A stretch of DNA of 64,000 bases from NCBI GenBank assembly GCA_029261815.1, contig JAJDAQ010000068.1:1-64000 (forward strand), in the 5' to 3' direction. The notes beneath the pieces are model-generated. The model was not told the DNA's origin, searched no databases, and was given only the letters and a program-made list of their open reading frames with translations. Source of the stretch: Deltaproteobacteria bacterium. GTDB lineage: Bacteria > Myxococcota_A > UBA9160 > UBA6930. This document shows positions 1-15,431 of this stretch, piece after piece. Position numbers and translations under genes: made by a program. Positions within the stretch are counted from its first letter, which is position 1; each line of letters begins with the position of its first letter.

Positions 1-660
1 AGCGAGCTTGAGGCTGTGAAGGGGCTGGTCTTTCGGCGCCATCAGACGTCGCCAGAGGAACTCGACGACAAGGCCGGTCTCTACAGAATCGAAGCGGGGC
101 GTCGCTGGATCGAAGTCTATGATCTCGCATTCGCCGACGAATCGGTTGCTTTCGCGGGCTCACTTCGAGACCCCGTTCCGACGGCTGTCCGTGTCGTGTT
201 ACATGAACTCGGTCACGCGATCGCGTTGGCGCGAGAGGCCGACATCATCGCGGGGTTCCGCTCCCGCGCGGCGGAATTCGAGGCCCTGACGGTTCGTTTC
301 AACCAGCTGGGTCGGCGTGTCACGCCGCGGGAAGCACGCGAGATGCGACGCGTCCGGCAAGGTCTGGACACGGCGCGAGACCAGCTCGACCGGCTCCAGC
401 GCCGCGTCCGCGAAGCCACCGGCCGGAGTGAGGTGCTCGGCCGCTACCAGCGCGAGACGAGTGGCGTGGGGCCGACTGAATACGGCACGACCACGGTGGC
501 CGAGGCATTCGCAGAAGCGTTTGCGCTGTATCGTGTCGACCGCGCGGCGTTGCGGCGCGCCCAGCCCTCAGCCGTTCCGTTCTTCGATGCGAACCGACAC
601 ACGGATCCGCGCACTCTTCATCCGTCAACCGGTTCCGAATCGATGGAGGTCGCCCAGTGA
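1..660 (+). CDS. Putative zincin metalloprotease, 5' end outside window
   Basis: The frame is open from the first base, so the gene probably begins upstream; a GTG at 16 is an in-frame alternative but has no properly spaced ribosome site. The visible part (about 214 residues from that GTG) has HELGH at residues 63-67, the HExxH signature of zinc metalloproteases. A charged, Arg/Glu-rich probable coiled coil covers about residues 80-130. A later AEAFAEAF segment (about residue 170) could supply the third zinc ligand, as in gluzincins. I recognise no specific family. The stop overlaps the GTG start of the downstream amidohydrolase by 4 bases, so the two are probably co-translated. Substrate and location are unknown. 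Confidence 0.6.
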   Translation, partial: SELEAVKGLVFRRHQTSPEELDDKAGLYRIEAGRRWIEVYDLAFADESVAFAGSLRDPVPTAVRVVLHELGHAIALAREADIIAGFRSRAAEFEALTVRFNQLGRRVTPREAREMRRVRQGLDTARDQLDRLQRRVREATGRSEVLGRYQRETSGVGPTEYGTTTVAEAFAEAFALYRVDRAALRRAQPSAVPFFDANRHTDPRTLHPSTGSESMEVAQ

Positions 661-1880
661 GTTCCGATCCCTATATCGCGATTACGGCCGACACCCATGC
701 GGGGGCCGCGGTCGACGCCTACCGGGCCTACCTGGATCCTGCCGACCAGGACGCCTTCGATGCGTGGCGCGGGGCGTACCGGAACCCCTCGAAGAAGCAC
801 ATCGGGGGCAAGAAGACCAAGAACTGGGACTCGTCCGAACGACAGGCGGATCTGGAATCGGATGGCGTAGTCGCCGAAGTGATCTTCCCGAACACGGTGC
901 CACCGTTCTACGATCGCGCCTATCATGTCGCGCCCTGCGCATCGCCAGAAGCCTTTCCGCGCCAACTCGCGGGGACGCGCGCCCACAATCGCTGGCTGGC
1001 CGACTTCTGCGCCGAGGAGCCTTCGCGACGCGCCGGAATCGGTCTACTGCACCTGAACGATCTCGACGAAGCCGTGGCCGACGTCGAGTGGATTGCGCGC
1101 AACGGCTTGCGCGGCGGCGTGTTGTTACCACTCCCGGCGCCGTCTGACGTCCACCTGAAACCCTTGAATCATCCGGAGTACGACAGACTCTGGGCGGCGA
1201 TCCAGGATCACGATCTCGTGATCAACCAGCACTCGGGGCAGGGAACGCCCACCTATGGAGCGGGGCAGGGCGCCAACGCCTTGTGGGCGATGGAAATGAC
1301 GTTCTTCGTCCAACGCGGGTACACGCACCTGATCATGGGCGGTGTATTCGAACGTTTTCCAAAGTTGCGTTTCATCTTGACGGAATCAGGCTGCGCCTGG
1401 GCGCCCGGCGTGATGCGTCACATGGATGGGATGTTCCTGGCCTGGAAGGCGGGGGCGATCGGCGAGATCGACACCACTGCGGATCCGCCCTTGAAGGAAC
1501 TCCCCAGCTTCTACGCGAAAAGAAACTGCTGGTACGGGGCGAGCTTTCCGTCGCCCGAAGACATCGCCGGACGTGAGATCGTGGGCACCGACAAGATCCT
1601 CTGGGGCAATGACTATCCACACTATGAGGGGTGTTACCCGTACTCGCGCGAGAACATGCGGTTCGCATTCTCGGACGTGCCCGAGCCCGATGTTCGGAAG
1701 ATGCTGGGCGAGAACGCGGCCGCGCTCTACGGATTCGATCTCGACGCCCTTCGGCCCAAGGCGGAGTCGCTCGGGATCACGCCGGAACTGGTCCGCGAAC
1801 CGCTCCATACGATTCCGGCGGATTCGACCTGCATCACGTTCCAGCGGGCGCGTGCGATGGAGGCGATGAAGCAAGCCTGA
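657..1880 (+). CDS. Amidohydrolase family 2 metal-dependent hydrolase
   Basis: A 407-residue TIM-barrel hydrolase of the amidohydrolase_2 group, which includes decarboxylases and hydrolases of the ACMSD type. Visible metal and active-site segments are ADTHAG near the N-terminus, NQHSGQG in mid-protein, LTESG, and the closing WGNDYPHYEG whose Asp is the usual catalytic base. The GTG start overlaps the upstream stop (GTGA). Members of this group in aerobic heterotrophs often act on aromatic or cyclic acids; the substrate here cannot be read from sequence. Family assignment is firm, the reaction open. Confidence 0.85.
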   Translation: MSSDPYIAITADTHAGAAVDAYRAYLDPADQDAFDAWRGAYRNPSKKHIGGKKTKNWDSSERQADLESDGVVAEVIFPNTVPPFYDRAYHVAPCASPEAFPRQLAGTRAHNRWLADFCAEEPSRRAGIGLLHLNDLDEAVADVEWIARNGLRGGVLLPLPAPSDVHLKPLNHPEYDRLWAAIQDHDLVINQHSGQGTPTYGAGQGANALWAMEMTFFVQRGYTHLIMGGVFERFPKLRFILTESGCAWAPGVMRHMDGMFLAWKAGAIGEIDTTADPPLKELPSFYAKRNCWYGASFPSPEDIAGREIVGTDKILWGNDYPHYEGCYPYSRENMRFAFSDVPEPDVRKMLGENAAALYGFDLDALRPKAESLGITPELVREPLHTIPADSTCITFQRARAMEAMKQA

Positions 1881-1892
1881 CGCCGCCTCAAT

Positions 1893-1938
1893 CGATCGCA
1901 TGGGCTGGCCGATGAACCCTCGGGGCCCATCGCAATCG
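1893..1938 (+). terminator. Possible hairpin terminator after amidohydrolase
   Basis: Arms at 1893-1905 and 1925-1938 pair over 12 base pairs with one mismatch and one bulge, starting 12 bases after the amidohydrolase stop. There is no T-run, so intrinsic termination is uncertain. Confidence 0.3.
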
Positions 1939-1978
1939 AGCGGAATGGGCTCCTGCGGCGAAAGCGGTGGAGAGCGGC

Positions 1979-3610
1979 GTGGCGCGGTGTCGGAAGTGGG
2001 CCTGGATCCGAGGACTCGTCGGGGTCTCGTGGGTCGTGCTGTCAGCGGCGGCGTCCGCAACCCCGACCGCCTCACCCATCGATCCGCGACCGCTTCGCGC
2101 GCTTCTGTTGCAGACGGACGACGCTGCGTTGAAGGAGGCCTTCAGCAGGCTCGAGCAAGCAGACGAGCGTGTCCAACAGCGCGCGTTCCAGGCCTTTCGC
2201 GACACCTCGCCGGAGCAATCGGCCCGGCTTGGCCAGTGGGCGTCGAGCGATGAAACCGCCTCGTTGCTGCGACTGCTTCGGGCCGAATCCGCGATTGGCG
2301 CAGCTTGGCGACGATGGGGCCGAGGTCATCCCACGAGCTTCGATGCGGCCACGCGCGCGGCGATCGACGACCACGCCGCGGAGGCCGCAGCGCACGCGGC
2401 CGCGTCGCTGCCAGGCGCCTCGGAGGCCGCCTGGGTCGAGGCGCATGTGATCCTGCTCGAGGTGGCGCGCCTGACTGGGGATCGAGACCTCGCCGCCGCG
2501 ACCTGGGCGCGCGGTTTCGAGCGCGCGGGATCGAGCTTCCTCTTGTGGAGCGCGCTCCTCGACGGTCTCGAGAGGCGCTGGGGAGGTTCCTACGCACAAC
2601 TCGAAGAGGCCGCCGCGTCGGCGAATCGCCATGCAGCGGCTCGTCCAGCACTGCGCGACTTGCGCGCGCGTCCAGATGCGGATCGTGCCCGGGACCATCG
2701 CGAGGCCGGGGACCCGACGCAGGCACTCGAATATCACAACGCGGCATTGGCGCTCGCACCGGCTGCGTGGCTATTCGCTGAACGGGGATGGAGCGCGCGC
2801 TATGCGGGCGACCTGGAGTCGGCACTGGCGGATCTCGATACTGCGATCGAGCAAGATCCCTTCGTTGCGGACTTTCACCATCGACGCGCCCATGTCCTGA
2901 AGGAACTCGGCCAGATTCAAGCCGCTGACGAAGCGGCGGCATTGGCAGTGGAACTCGCTCCGATGGACGACCACTACGCTTGGCTGCGGCACGCCACCGC
3001 GGCGGACCGACGAGCCGAGAAGAAGTGGCACGCCTTCGTTGCGGCTCCATCGTTGAAGGAAGCGGCGATTCGCGGCGCACGCGCCGCCTTGGCACATCCG
3101 TTCTTGTCGGGCAGTGCGGTGGCTGCCATGTGGCTCGCGTTCGCCTTCGCTTGGGAACACCTTCGTCGCTTGCGCGCCGCCGGCGTGGAGGCCGTCCATT
3201 GGGTGGATCGTCGCCTGCTTACGCGCTGGGTCCTGCGCGCCTATGCCTGGCTGATCGCGGTGGTTCACGCGGCGCTCTATGCCGACGCGTGGCGGCATCT
3301 GGGTGCAGTCGATCGTTTCATCGATGTGCCACTCAGTGGCGTCGCCGTCGTTGGCGGCCTCGCGTTCGCGCACGGTTGGCGCGTGGGCGCGGTCGAGTGG
3401 TGGCGCAGGATCGCCGTCGTCTACCCGCTGTGGGTTTCGATCCACTGGTTTGGAGTCTCCGGGGTCTCGATCACCGATCCGAGTCTATGGGTGTTCCCCG
3501 CGCTTCAGCTCGCGCCACTGGTCGGGATGCTCTTTTTATATGCGTATCGTCGGCCGGCGCTTTGGCAAGATGACCCGGCGGCCGACTCCGTTCCACATCC
3601 CGTCGCTTGA
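1979..3610 (+). CDS. TPR-repeat protein with C-terminal membrane segments
   Basis: I start it at GTG 1979, because GGAGAG lies 4-9 bases upstream; GTG 1967 in the same frame is the alternative. The N-terminus reads as a signal sequence (basic KWAWIRG, hydrophobic VGVSWVVLSAAASA). A mainly helical Ala/Arg-rich domain follows. Near residues 240-320 are TPR-like repeats, for example ALEYHNAALALAPAAWLFAE and ALADLDTAIEQDPFVADFHH. The last 190 residues hold about five hydrophobic stretches, so the protein is probably anchored in the inner membrane with its TPR domain in the periplasm. I do not recognise the membrane domain. Function unknown. Confidence 0.65.
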   Translation: MARCRKWAWIRGLVGVSWVVLSAAASATPTASPIDPRPLRALLLQTDDAALKEAFSRLEQADERVQQRAFQAFRDTSPEQSARLGQWASSDETASLLRLLRAESAIGAAWRRWGRGHPTSFDAATRAAIDDHAAEAAAHAAASLPGASEAAWVEAHVILLEVARLTGDRDLAAATWARGFERAGSSFLLWSALLDGLERRWGGSYAQLEEAAASANRHAAARPALRDLRARPDADRARDHREAGDPTQALEYHNAALALAPAAWLFAERGWSARYAGDLESALADLDTAIEQDPFVADFHHRRAHVLKELGQIQAADEAAALAVELAPMDDHYAWLRHATAADRRAEKKWHAFVAAPSLKEAAIRGARAALAHPFLSGSAVAAMWLAFAFAWEHLRRLRAAGVEAVHWVDRRLLTRWVLRAYAWLIAVVHAALYADAWRHLGAVDRFIDVPLSGVAVVGGLAFAHGWRVGAVEWWRRIAVVYPLWVSIHWFGVSGVSITDPSLWVFPALQLAPLVGMLFLYAYRRPALWQDDPAADSVPHPVA

Positions 3611-3636
3611 CGCCGGCGCGGCGTCTCCAGGGTGGT

Positions 3637-3642
3637 TAGGAT
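3637..3642 (+). promoter_or_regulatory. TAGGAT -10 box, near-leaderless start of thioesterase
   Basis: TAGGAT lies 8 bases before the ATG at 3651 and no purine-rich ribosome site intervenes. The pattern recurs before several other genes in the window. Confidence 0.45.
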
Positions 3643-3650
3643 CGCGGCCG

Positions 3651-4097
3651 ATGACCGCTGCTGCTCGAATTCCCGTGTTCGAACGTACCCGCATGGTCGT
3701 TGATCGCGACTGCGACATCCTGGGGCACGTCAACAATCTGCGGTGGGTGCGCTGGGTGATCGAGCTCGCCGACGCGCACGCATCCGCGTTGGGTTACCCG
3801 TTCGAAACCTGTCACCGCGAGGGGCGTGTCTGGGTGGTGAGCGAGCAGCACCTGAACTACCGACGAGGCGCGGCGCCGGGCGAGGTGCTTACCGAAGCGA
3901 CGTGGGTCTCGGAGTTTCGCGGCGCGCGAAGTGTCCGCCATTCGCGCTGGACGGGTCCCGATGGTGAGGTCTGCTTCGAGGCAACCACCCATTGGGCGTT
4001 CGTTTCCGTTGAGCGCATGCGGCCGACCCGTATTCCGCGCGGAATGCAAGACGCGTTCGACATCTTGCCTCCAGGCGGAGAGGCGCCCGGCGACTAG
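3651..4097 (+). CDS. Hotdog-fold acyl-CoA/acyl-ACP thioesterase
   Basis: A 148-residue single hotdog domain of the 4HBT/YbgC type. It has the DxxGHVNN segment (DCDILGHVNNLRWVRW, residues 22-37), which marks the active-site helix of 4-hydroxybenzoyl-CoA-like and FatA-like thioesterases. The frame runs open much further upstream (to 3279) inside the TPR gene, but homology begins at ATG 3651 and a -10-like box sits just before it. The stop codon shares bases with the stop of the convergent SDR gene (4094-4097). Likely hydrolyses acyl-CoA or acyl-ACP; chain preference unknown. Confidence 0.8.
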   Translation: MTAAARIPVFERTRMVVDRDCDILGHVNNLRWVRWVIELADAHASALGYPFETCHREGRVWVVSEQHLNYRRGAAPGEVLTEATWVSEFRGARSVRHSRWTGPDGEVCFEATTHWAFVSVERMRPTRIPRGMQDAFDILPPGGEAPGD

Positions 4098-4888
4098 TCG
4101 TCGGCGAACGCTCGCGGTAGGCGCATGTTCAGGCCGACGAGGCCACCATTGACCCCGTAGATCTCGCCCGTGACATAGCTGGCGGCAGGCGAGGCGAGGT
4201 AGAGGGCGCAGGCGGCGATGTCTTCGACTTCACCGATACGGCCCATCGGCGTGAGTGCGACCATGTCGGCCTCGATCTCGGGCGTCAGGACGGAGCCAAG
4301 GGCTTCGGTGCGAATCGACCCTACCGCGATGGCATTGACGCGGACCTTGGGTGCGAAGTCCTGCGCAAGCTCTTGCGTCATGAAGGAAAGGGCGGCTTTC
4401 GCAGTTCCGTAGGCCACGATCCCGGGCGCGTGTTCGCGGCCGGCGACCGACGAAATGTTGACGACGTTGCCCCCCCCGCGCGTTTCGACCATCCGCGGAA
4501 CCGTCAACCGCGTGAGCAGGAATGCCGTGGAGACGTTGAAGCGAAAGGCCATCTCGAATTCGCGCTCGCTCGTCCTCAATGCAGGCTTGGGCGGCGAGCC
4601 TCCGGCGTTGTTGACCAGGATGTCGATCGCACCGAACTCGTCCATCGTGGCTTCAACGAGGTGTTCGAGGTCCGGACGTTCGAGGACGTCGCAGCGAACG
4701 GGCAAGGCACGTCGGCCCAGAGCCCTTACCTGGTCCGCTGTCTCGGCGAGCTGGTCTTCGGACCGTGCGGCGATGACCACGTCGGCCCCAGCTTCGGCGT
4801 AGGCAGTGGCGATCGCGCGTCCAATGCCGCGGCCGCCTCCTGTCACGATGGCCACCTGGCCGTCGAGTCGAAATCGATCGAGAATCAT
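4094..4888 (-). CDS. Short-chain dehydrogenase/reductase, FabG-like
   Basis: A 264-residue classical SDR. The Rossmann motif TGGGRGIG is at residues 16-23, NNAG follows in mid-domain, and the catalytic set is Ser in ISSVAG plus YGTAK. The C-terminus has the cofactor-loop and tetramer segment YVTGEIYGVNGG. The ATG at 4888 overlaps the acyltransferase stop (ATGA), making this the last gene of the purL operon. Co-transcription with an acyltransferase suggests lipid metabolism, for example reduction of a 3-oxoacyl or keto-lipid intermediate, but many SDRs look alike. Confidence 0.85.
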   Translation of the reverse strand: MILDRFRLDGQVAIVTGGGRGIGRAIATAYAEAGADVVIAARSEDQLAETADQVRALGRRALPVRCDVLERPDLEHLVEATMDEFGAIDILVNNAGGSPPKPALRTSEREFEMAFRFNVSTAFLLTRLTVPRMVETRGGGNVVNISSVAGREHAPGIVAYGTAKAALSFMTQELAQDFAPKVRVNAIAVGSIRTEALGSVLTPEIEADMVALTPMGRIGEVEDIAACALYLASPAASYVTGEIYGVNGGLVGLNMRLPRAFADD

Positions 4889-5907
4889 GTCGCGCTCTCC
4901 GCTGCTTCTTGATGTTGTTGCTCGAGCCAACGGTCCATTCGGGCCCACTCTGCATCCAGCCAGGCCAGCCGCTCAGCCCGTGTGTTGGGGACGTTCTCGG
5001 CGGCCACCCTCCAAGCGGTCGTGCGGATGCGGCGGCCGATCAGGGTGCCGGCGAGGATATCGGAAACCGATGCCGCGCCCTCGAAACCGAAATGCCCAAT
5101 GAACAGGACATCGGCGTCGGGTGCGGATTCAAGGAGTTGAACGGGTCCGCGGCTGCGAGGCGGGAGTAGATGCTGAAGCCGCTCCGCACGAGAGAGTCGG
5201 ACCGGGTCTCCGGCTTCTGCGAGACGAGCGAGCGCACGCTCGCGCTTCTCGGGCGTGAATCGCGTTCCCTCCGGAAAGGCGAGGACGCCGTCGCCCGGCC
5301 GAAGTCCGTTGGCGAGTGCCGCGATCGCGTCGACTTCGCGATCGGCCGAATCTGAACCGCGACGGATGAACGCATTGGGGAGCCGCTGTCCGACGACATC
5401 GAGACAGGGGTCGAACAGGAGTTCACGCTTCAAGACATAGCGAAGGCGAATCCCGAACCGGCGACTCAAGAGTGTGGCAGGCAGCAGGCTGTCGAGGAGG
5501 CATGCATGTCGGACGAAGACGATGAGGGGTCGTTCACCCACCCGCACCTCTTCTTCGACCGTGAGGTCCATGGAGAGGATGCGCATGCCCGTGTTCAGGA
5601 GCGCCGTTGCCCAGAGGGCCTCGAGGGCGTGGTTGGCGCGCTCGCTCCATTCGCGCCCCAGCGCCACGCCAAGGAGGCCGATTCCGGCAGCAGCGGCCAG
5701 CCCCGCGCACTGTCCTACGCCGTAGGCAGTCGCGAAGCCGAGAAATCGTGTGAAACGAAATCGTCGGTCGAACGCCAGGTCGGCTGCGAGCGTGAGCAGG
5801 ATAAAGACGGGAAGGAGCCCGACGAGAAGTGCCGTGGCGAGCACGATGCCCGGGATCGTGAGCGCCCGGCGGCGCCAACGCTCGCCGCTCGTCTCGATCG
5901 GAATCAA
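4885..5907 (-). CDS. PlsC-type lysophospholipid/glycerolipid acyltransferase
   Basis: A 340-residue membrane-associated acyltransferase. Two or three N-terminal hydrophobic segments (about residues 17-45 and 58-85) precede the HX4D motif, present as H134-ACLL-D139 with Arg in place of the usual Asn before the His. The substrate-binding motif FPEGTRF follows about 75 residues later. The C-terminal part fits the 1-acyl-sn-glycerol-3-phosphate acyltransferase (AGPAT) superfamily. It overlaps both neighbours by 4 bases. Acyl acceptor not predictable; probably acts at the inner face of the cytoplasmic membrane. Confidence 0.8.
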   Translation of the reverse strand: MIPIETSGERWRRRALTIPGIVLATALLVGLLPVFILLTLAADLAFDRRFRFTRFLGFATAYGVGQCAGLAAAAGIGLLGVALGREWSERANHALEALWATALLNTGMRILSMDLTVEEEVRVGERPLIVFVRHACLLDSLLPATLLSRRFGIRLRYVLKRELLFDPCLDVVGQRLPNAFIRRGSDSADREVDAIAALANGLRPGDGVLAFPEGTRFTPEKRERALARLAEAGDPVRLSRAERLQHLLPPRSRGPVQLLESAPDADVLFIGHFGFEGAASVSDILAGTLIGRRIRTTAWRVAAENVPNTRAERLAWLDAEWARMDRWLEQQHQEAAESAT

Positions 5908-6457
5908 CGCGGCGCCAGGATCGCTTGCTTCAAGTCTGCGTCGAAAGGCTGGGATCCGAACCAGATGGCCAGGTACGCGCGGGCGAAGGCCAACCCCGGC
6001 ACTACGCCGAGCGTCTTGCCGTTCTTGGCGAGTTCCGTGCCGATGCCGGGCAAGTACGTCACGGCATAACGATCGCCCGGCTCGACCGCACGGTAGAGCG
6101 CGTTCATGGCTTCGATCTGGGGCCGCAACCGTTGGAACTCGGCCGCGGGGAGATTGTTCTCGATTCCCGCAAGCGTGGAGCGTCGGAAATCTTCGGGCGT
6201 GAAAGAGCGCAGGTACGCGATCTCGAGTCGTCGGGCGCCTTCACTCGTGAACAGGGCTTCCGGCGCTTCTCCCGGGGGGAGGTAGAGGCCGGCGACATAC
6301 ACGTCGAAGAAGAGGTATCGCATCAACGCGGCGCGGTGGAGTTGAAGCGTGTTGTCGCCGCTCTCGATCTGTTCGGCGAAGGACTCGCCGTGAATGACAG
6401 CGGCATGGACCGGCGCGCCCGCCAGTGTGAGCAGCAAAGAGATCGTGATGAAAGGCT

Positions 6458-6461
<4 letters not shown>
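5904..6461 (-). CDS. Chalcone isomerase-like periplasmic protein
   Basis: A 185-residue protein with a signal peptide (KPFITISLLLTLAGAPVHA) and a chalcone-isomerase-like domain; characteristic segments are LHRAALMRYLFFDVYVAGLY and, near the end, AIWFGSQPFD. Bacterial members of this fold usually lack flavonoid isomerase activity, and some are thought to bind fatty acids; that is family knowledge, not visible here. Its place between a permease and an acyltransferase in a tightly overlapped operon favours a lipid-binding role. Confidence 0.75.
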
Positions 6462-12775
<6,314 letters not shown>

Positions 12776-12915
12776 GCTGTCCTCGGAGGTTGACCGTGGG
12801 CGGGGTCTTCGACCTGGGGGGCCATGGACCCCAGCAGTCTAGCGATTGCGGCGCCCGGCATCATCGCGGCGAGGGAAACGCCGGTTCACACACGTGGTCC
12901 GCGCGGCAACGGGAT

Positions 12916-12948
12916 CGGCCCCGAACGCTCATGGCGCATCCGGGGCCG
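12916..12948 (-). terminator. Possible hairpin terminator after PEP-CTERM gene
   Basis: 8-base perfect arms at 12916-12923 and 12941-12948, with a small inner stem, lie 22 bases beyond the stop of the minus-strand PEP-CTERM gene and ahead of purL. No T-run, so only tentative. Confidence 0.3.
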
Positions 12949-12969
12949 TGAGGATCCTCGCGTAGCGGA

Positions 12970-13575
12970 CTACGGCTGTCGGCGTCCGCGAGCCGCGGCC
13001 ACCAGCAGGGCACCGATGCCGAAGGCGACGGCGGCGCTCGGCTCGGGAATCGGTCGTGCGGAGAGGCCGAAGTCGACGCCCCAACCTGCAGGCGGCTTCA
13101 TGCCTGGCCCGGTGGGCGCGAAGGTCTGACCCCAGAGGTAAGCGATGCCGCTGCCGGTCGCGCCCGGATTCCACGTGTTGGCGACCTGCGTTCCGTGCCG
13201 GTCATTCACGAAGGAGAACGTGCCGAAGCCCGAGATCTGGATCTGGCCGATGGTCTGCCCCGCTGCGACGCCGAAGTCCAGCGCGCCGCTCACGACGCGC
13301 GACACGCCGCCCACCATCAGGTTGCCGGCGATGCTGTCGAAGCGGTTCGTGCCGTCGAAGTTGGCCGTGAGCGAAAGCCCGGAAGCGGCCGAGGTTTCGA
13401 TCGGTGTCCTTGCGCCGCAGCGCCAGAAGCCGCCCAACTCGCAGCCGGTGGCGGCATGGAGGGTGCTGAAGCCGAGGCCGCCCGCGGAGCCACCGAGGAC
13501 ATCCAGCTGGACGGGGACCGCCAGCGTCGCGCTCGGAGCGAGCAGGGCGAGAACCAGAATCACGGAACGCAGCAT
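12970..13575 (-). CDS. PEP-CTERM sorting-signal protein
   Basis: A 201-residue exported protein. It has a signal peptide (SVILVLALLAPSATLAV), a beta-rich secreted body with two Cys (CELGGFWRC), and a C-terminal PEP-CTERM tripartite signal: PIPEPS, a hydrophobic stretch (AFGIGALLVAA) and a basic end (RGRR). Such signals are recognised by exosortase, normally in exopolysaccharide-producing Gram-negatives; no exosortase gene is in the window. An AAGGA ribosome site precedes ATG 13575. The tail is almost the same as in the second PEP-CTERM protein at 27634-28335. Body function unknown. Confidence 0.85.
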   Translation of the reverse strand: MLRSVILVLALLAPSATLAVPVQLDVLGGSAGGLGFSTLHAATGCELGGFWRCGARTPIETSAASGLSLTANFDGTNRFDSIAGNLMVGGVSRVVSGALDFGVAAGQTIGQIQISGFGTFSFVNDRHGTQVANTWNPGATGSGIAYLWGQTFAPTGPGMKPPAGWGVDFGLSARPIPEPSAAVAFGIGALLVAAARGRRQP

Positions 13576-13710
13576 GGGAAGTCCTTTGGTTGCGGAAGTG
13601 CTGGCTGTTCAGTGACCCCCAGGCTTCGCTCGGCTCCCGGTCTGAGCCGAACCTGAAACCCGCGGCGGCGCAGGCGTGACGTGAGGAGGGCCCGCTGCCT
13701 GTCCAGGTCG

Positions 13711-15429
13711 CTAGCGGCGCTTGCGCGCGGGCGGGAGGTCGGTGGCGGTGCCTTCGGCGACTTCGGCCGCGAATCCCACGGTCTCGGACAAGGTCGGGTG
13801 GGCATGGATGGTCAGGCCCAGATCCGCAGCATCGGCGCCCATCTCGATCCCCAGCGTCGGCTCGGCGATCAGCTCGCCCGCGTGGGGTCCCACGATGCCG
13901 GCGCCGAGCAGGCGGCCGTCATCGGCCGAGAACAGCAGTTTGGTCAGTCCTTCGGTCCGGCCCATGCCAATGGCCCGCCCGCTCGCGGCCCAGGGGAAGA
14001 TGCCCTTGGTAATGGCCACGCCGTCGCGTTCGGCGTCTTCTTCCGTCAAGCCGGCCCAGGCCACTTCGGGGTCGGTGTAGGCGACCGCCGGGATCGTTCG
14101 CGCGTCGAACGCGCTCTTCCGGCCGGCGATGACTTCGGCCGCGACCTTGCCCTGGTGCGTCGCGCGATGCGCCAGTTGCGGTGCGCCGGTCAGGTCGCCA
14201 ATCGCGAACACGTGGGACGCCGAGGTGCGCTGCTGGACATCCACCGCAACGTGGCCGCGCGCGTCCGGCGTGACGCCCAATGCATCGAGGCCGATGTCCT
14301 CGTGGTTTGGCCTGCGGCCGACGGCGATGAGCACACGATCGAACGTGGCGTTGGGCAGCGCAGCGTCGCCGGTGTAGGTCACGTGGAGGCCGTCTTCGTC
14401 GGCCTCGATGCCACCCAGGCCCGTTGATAGGTGAATGGCCTCGCAGCGTTTGCCGAGATCTCGTGCGAGCGGTCGGACCAGGTCGCGGTCAACGCCCACC
14501 ATCAGGCGATCCATCATCTCGACGACCGAGACCTGCCAACCGAATGCGAGATAGACGGTGGCCATCTCGAGTCCGATGATTCCGCCGCCGACCACAAGGA
14601 GGCGTCCAGGCGGCCCGTCGATTTCGAGCGCATCCGTGGAATCCATGATGCGCGGATCTTCCGGGAGGCCCGGAAGGACGACGGGCCGGGAGCCGGTGGC
14701 CACGATCGCGTGCTCGAACGTGAGTGCGGTCTTGCCATCCGCCGTCGACACTTCGAGCTGATGGCTTGCGGTGAAGCGGCCGGTACCCGTGATGACGTTG
14801 ACGCCGCGGGCCTTCGCGAGGCCGTCGAGGCCCCGCGTCAATGTGTGGACGACATCGTCCTTGCGCGCGCGAATGGCGGCCCAGTCGAAGGCCGGTTCGC
14901 CGAACGTGATGCCGTGAGCGCCGAGCGCGCGTGCCTCTTCGAGGACGCCGGCCATGTGCAGGAGTGCCTTGGACGGGATACAGCCGACATTCAGGCAGAC
15001 GCCGCCGAGCGTATCGTCTCGCTCGACCAACGTGACGGACAGACCCAGGTCGGCCGCTCGGAACGCCGCCGTATAGCCACCCGGCCCGGCGCCGAGGATG
15101 ACCAGAGGGGTGGATGCGCTGGCGTCAGACGACGTCGGGGCCGACGCAGAGGGCGAGGCTGGCGGCGAGGGCTTCGCGGTGTCGCTCGTTTCGACCCGGA
15201 TCGTGCACAGCTCGCTGCTTTCTCCGACCTGGTCGCCCACCGTGACCGAGAGGGCATCGACCACTCCGGCGACCGGCGACGGAACCTCCATGCTCGCCTT
15301 GTCACTTTCGAGCACTACGAGCGATTGATCGACCTCGACCGTGTCGCCGACGGCGACGAGCACCTCGACCACATCCACGGCGTCAAACTCGCCGATGTCG
15401 GGGACGGAAACGGACCGCAGCTCGGGCAT
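13711..15429 (-). CDS. lpdA: Dihydrolipoamide dehydrogenase (E3) with N-terminal lipoyl domain
   Basis: A 572-residue E3 component that reoxidises dihydrolipoyl-E2 with NAD+. Residues 1-80 form a biotinyl-lipoyl domain with the lipoylated Lys in ESDKASME. An Ala/Ser/Pro linker leads to the flavoprotein at about residue 105: FAD motif LGAGPGGYTAAF, redox-active disulphide in GGVCLNVGCIPSKAL, and the His-Glu active-site pair in HAHPTLSE. E3 proteins carrying their own lipoyl domain are known from Neisseria, Ralstonia and Clostridium-type complexes. The gene starts 2 bases after the aceF stop. Confidence 0.95.
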   Translation of the reverse strand: MPELRSVSVPDIGEFDAVDVVEVLVAVGDTVEVDQSLVVLESDKASMEVPSPVAGVVDALSVTVGDQVGESSELCTIRVETSDTAKPSPPASPSASAPTSSDASASTPLVILGAGPGGYTAAFRAADLGLSVTLVERDDTLGGVCLNVGCIPSKALLHMAGVLEEARALGAHGITFGEPAFDWAAIRARKDDVVHTLTRGLDGLAKARGVNVITGTGRFTASHQLEVSTADGKTALTFEHAIVATGSRPVVLPGLPEDPRIMDSTDALEIDGPPGRLLVVGGGIIGLEMATVYLAFGWQVSVVEMMDRLMVGVDRDLVRPLARDLGKRCEAIHLSTGLGGIEADEDGLHVTYTGDAALPNATFDRVLIAVGRRPNHEDIGLDALGVTPDARGHVAVDVQQRTSASHVFAIGDLTGAPQLAHRATHQGKVAAEVIAGRKSAFDARTIPAVAYTDPEVAWAGLTEEDAERDGVAITKGIFPWAASGRAIGMGRTEGLTKLLFSADDGRLLGAGIVGPHAGELIAEPTLGIEMGADAADLGLTIHAHPTLSETVGFAAEVAEGTATDLPPARKRR

Positions 15430-15431
15430 CG

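Noticed and set aside
13576-13680. Sigma-54 site before the first PEP-CTERM gene
   Set aside because: A GG-N10-GC spacing occurs on the minus strand but without the TGGCAC core, so it is not called.
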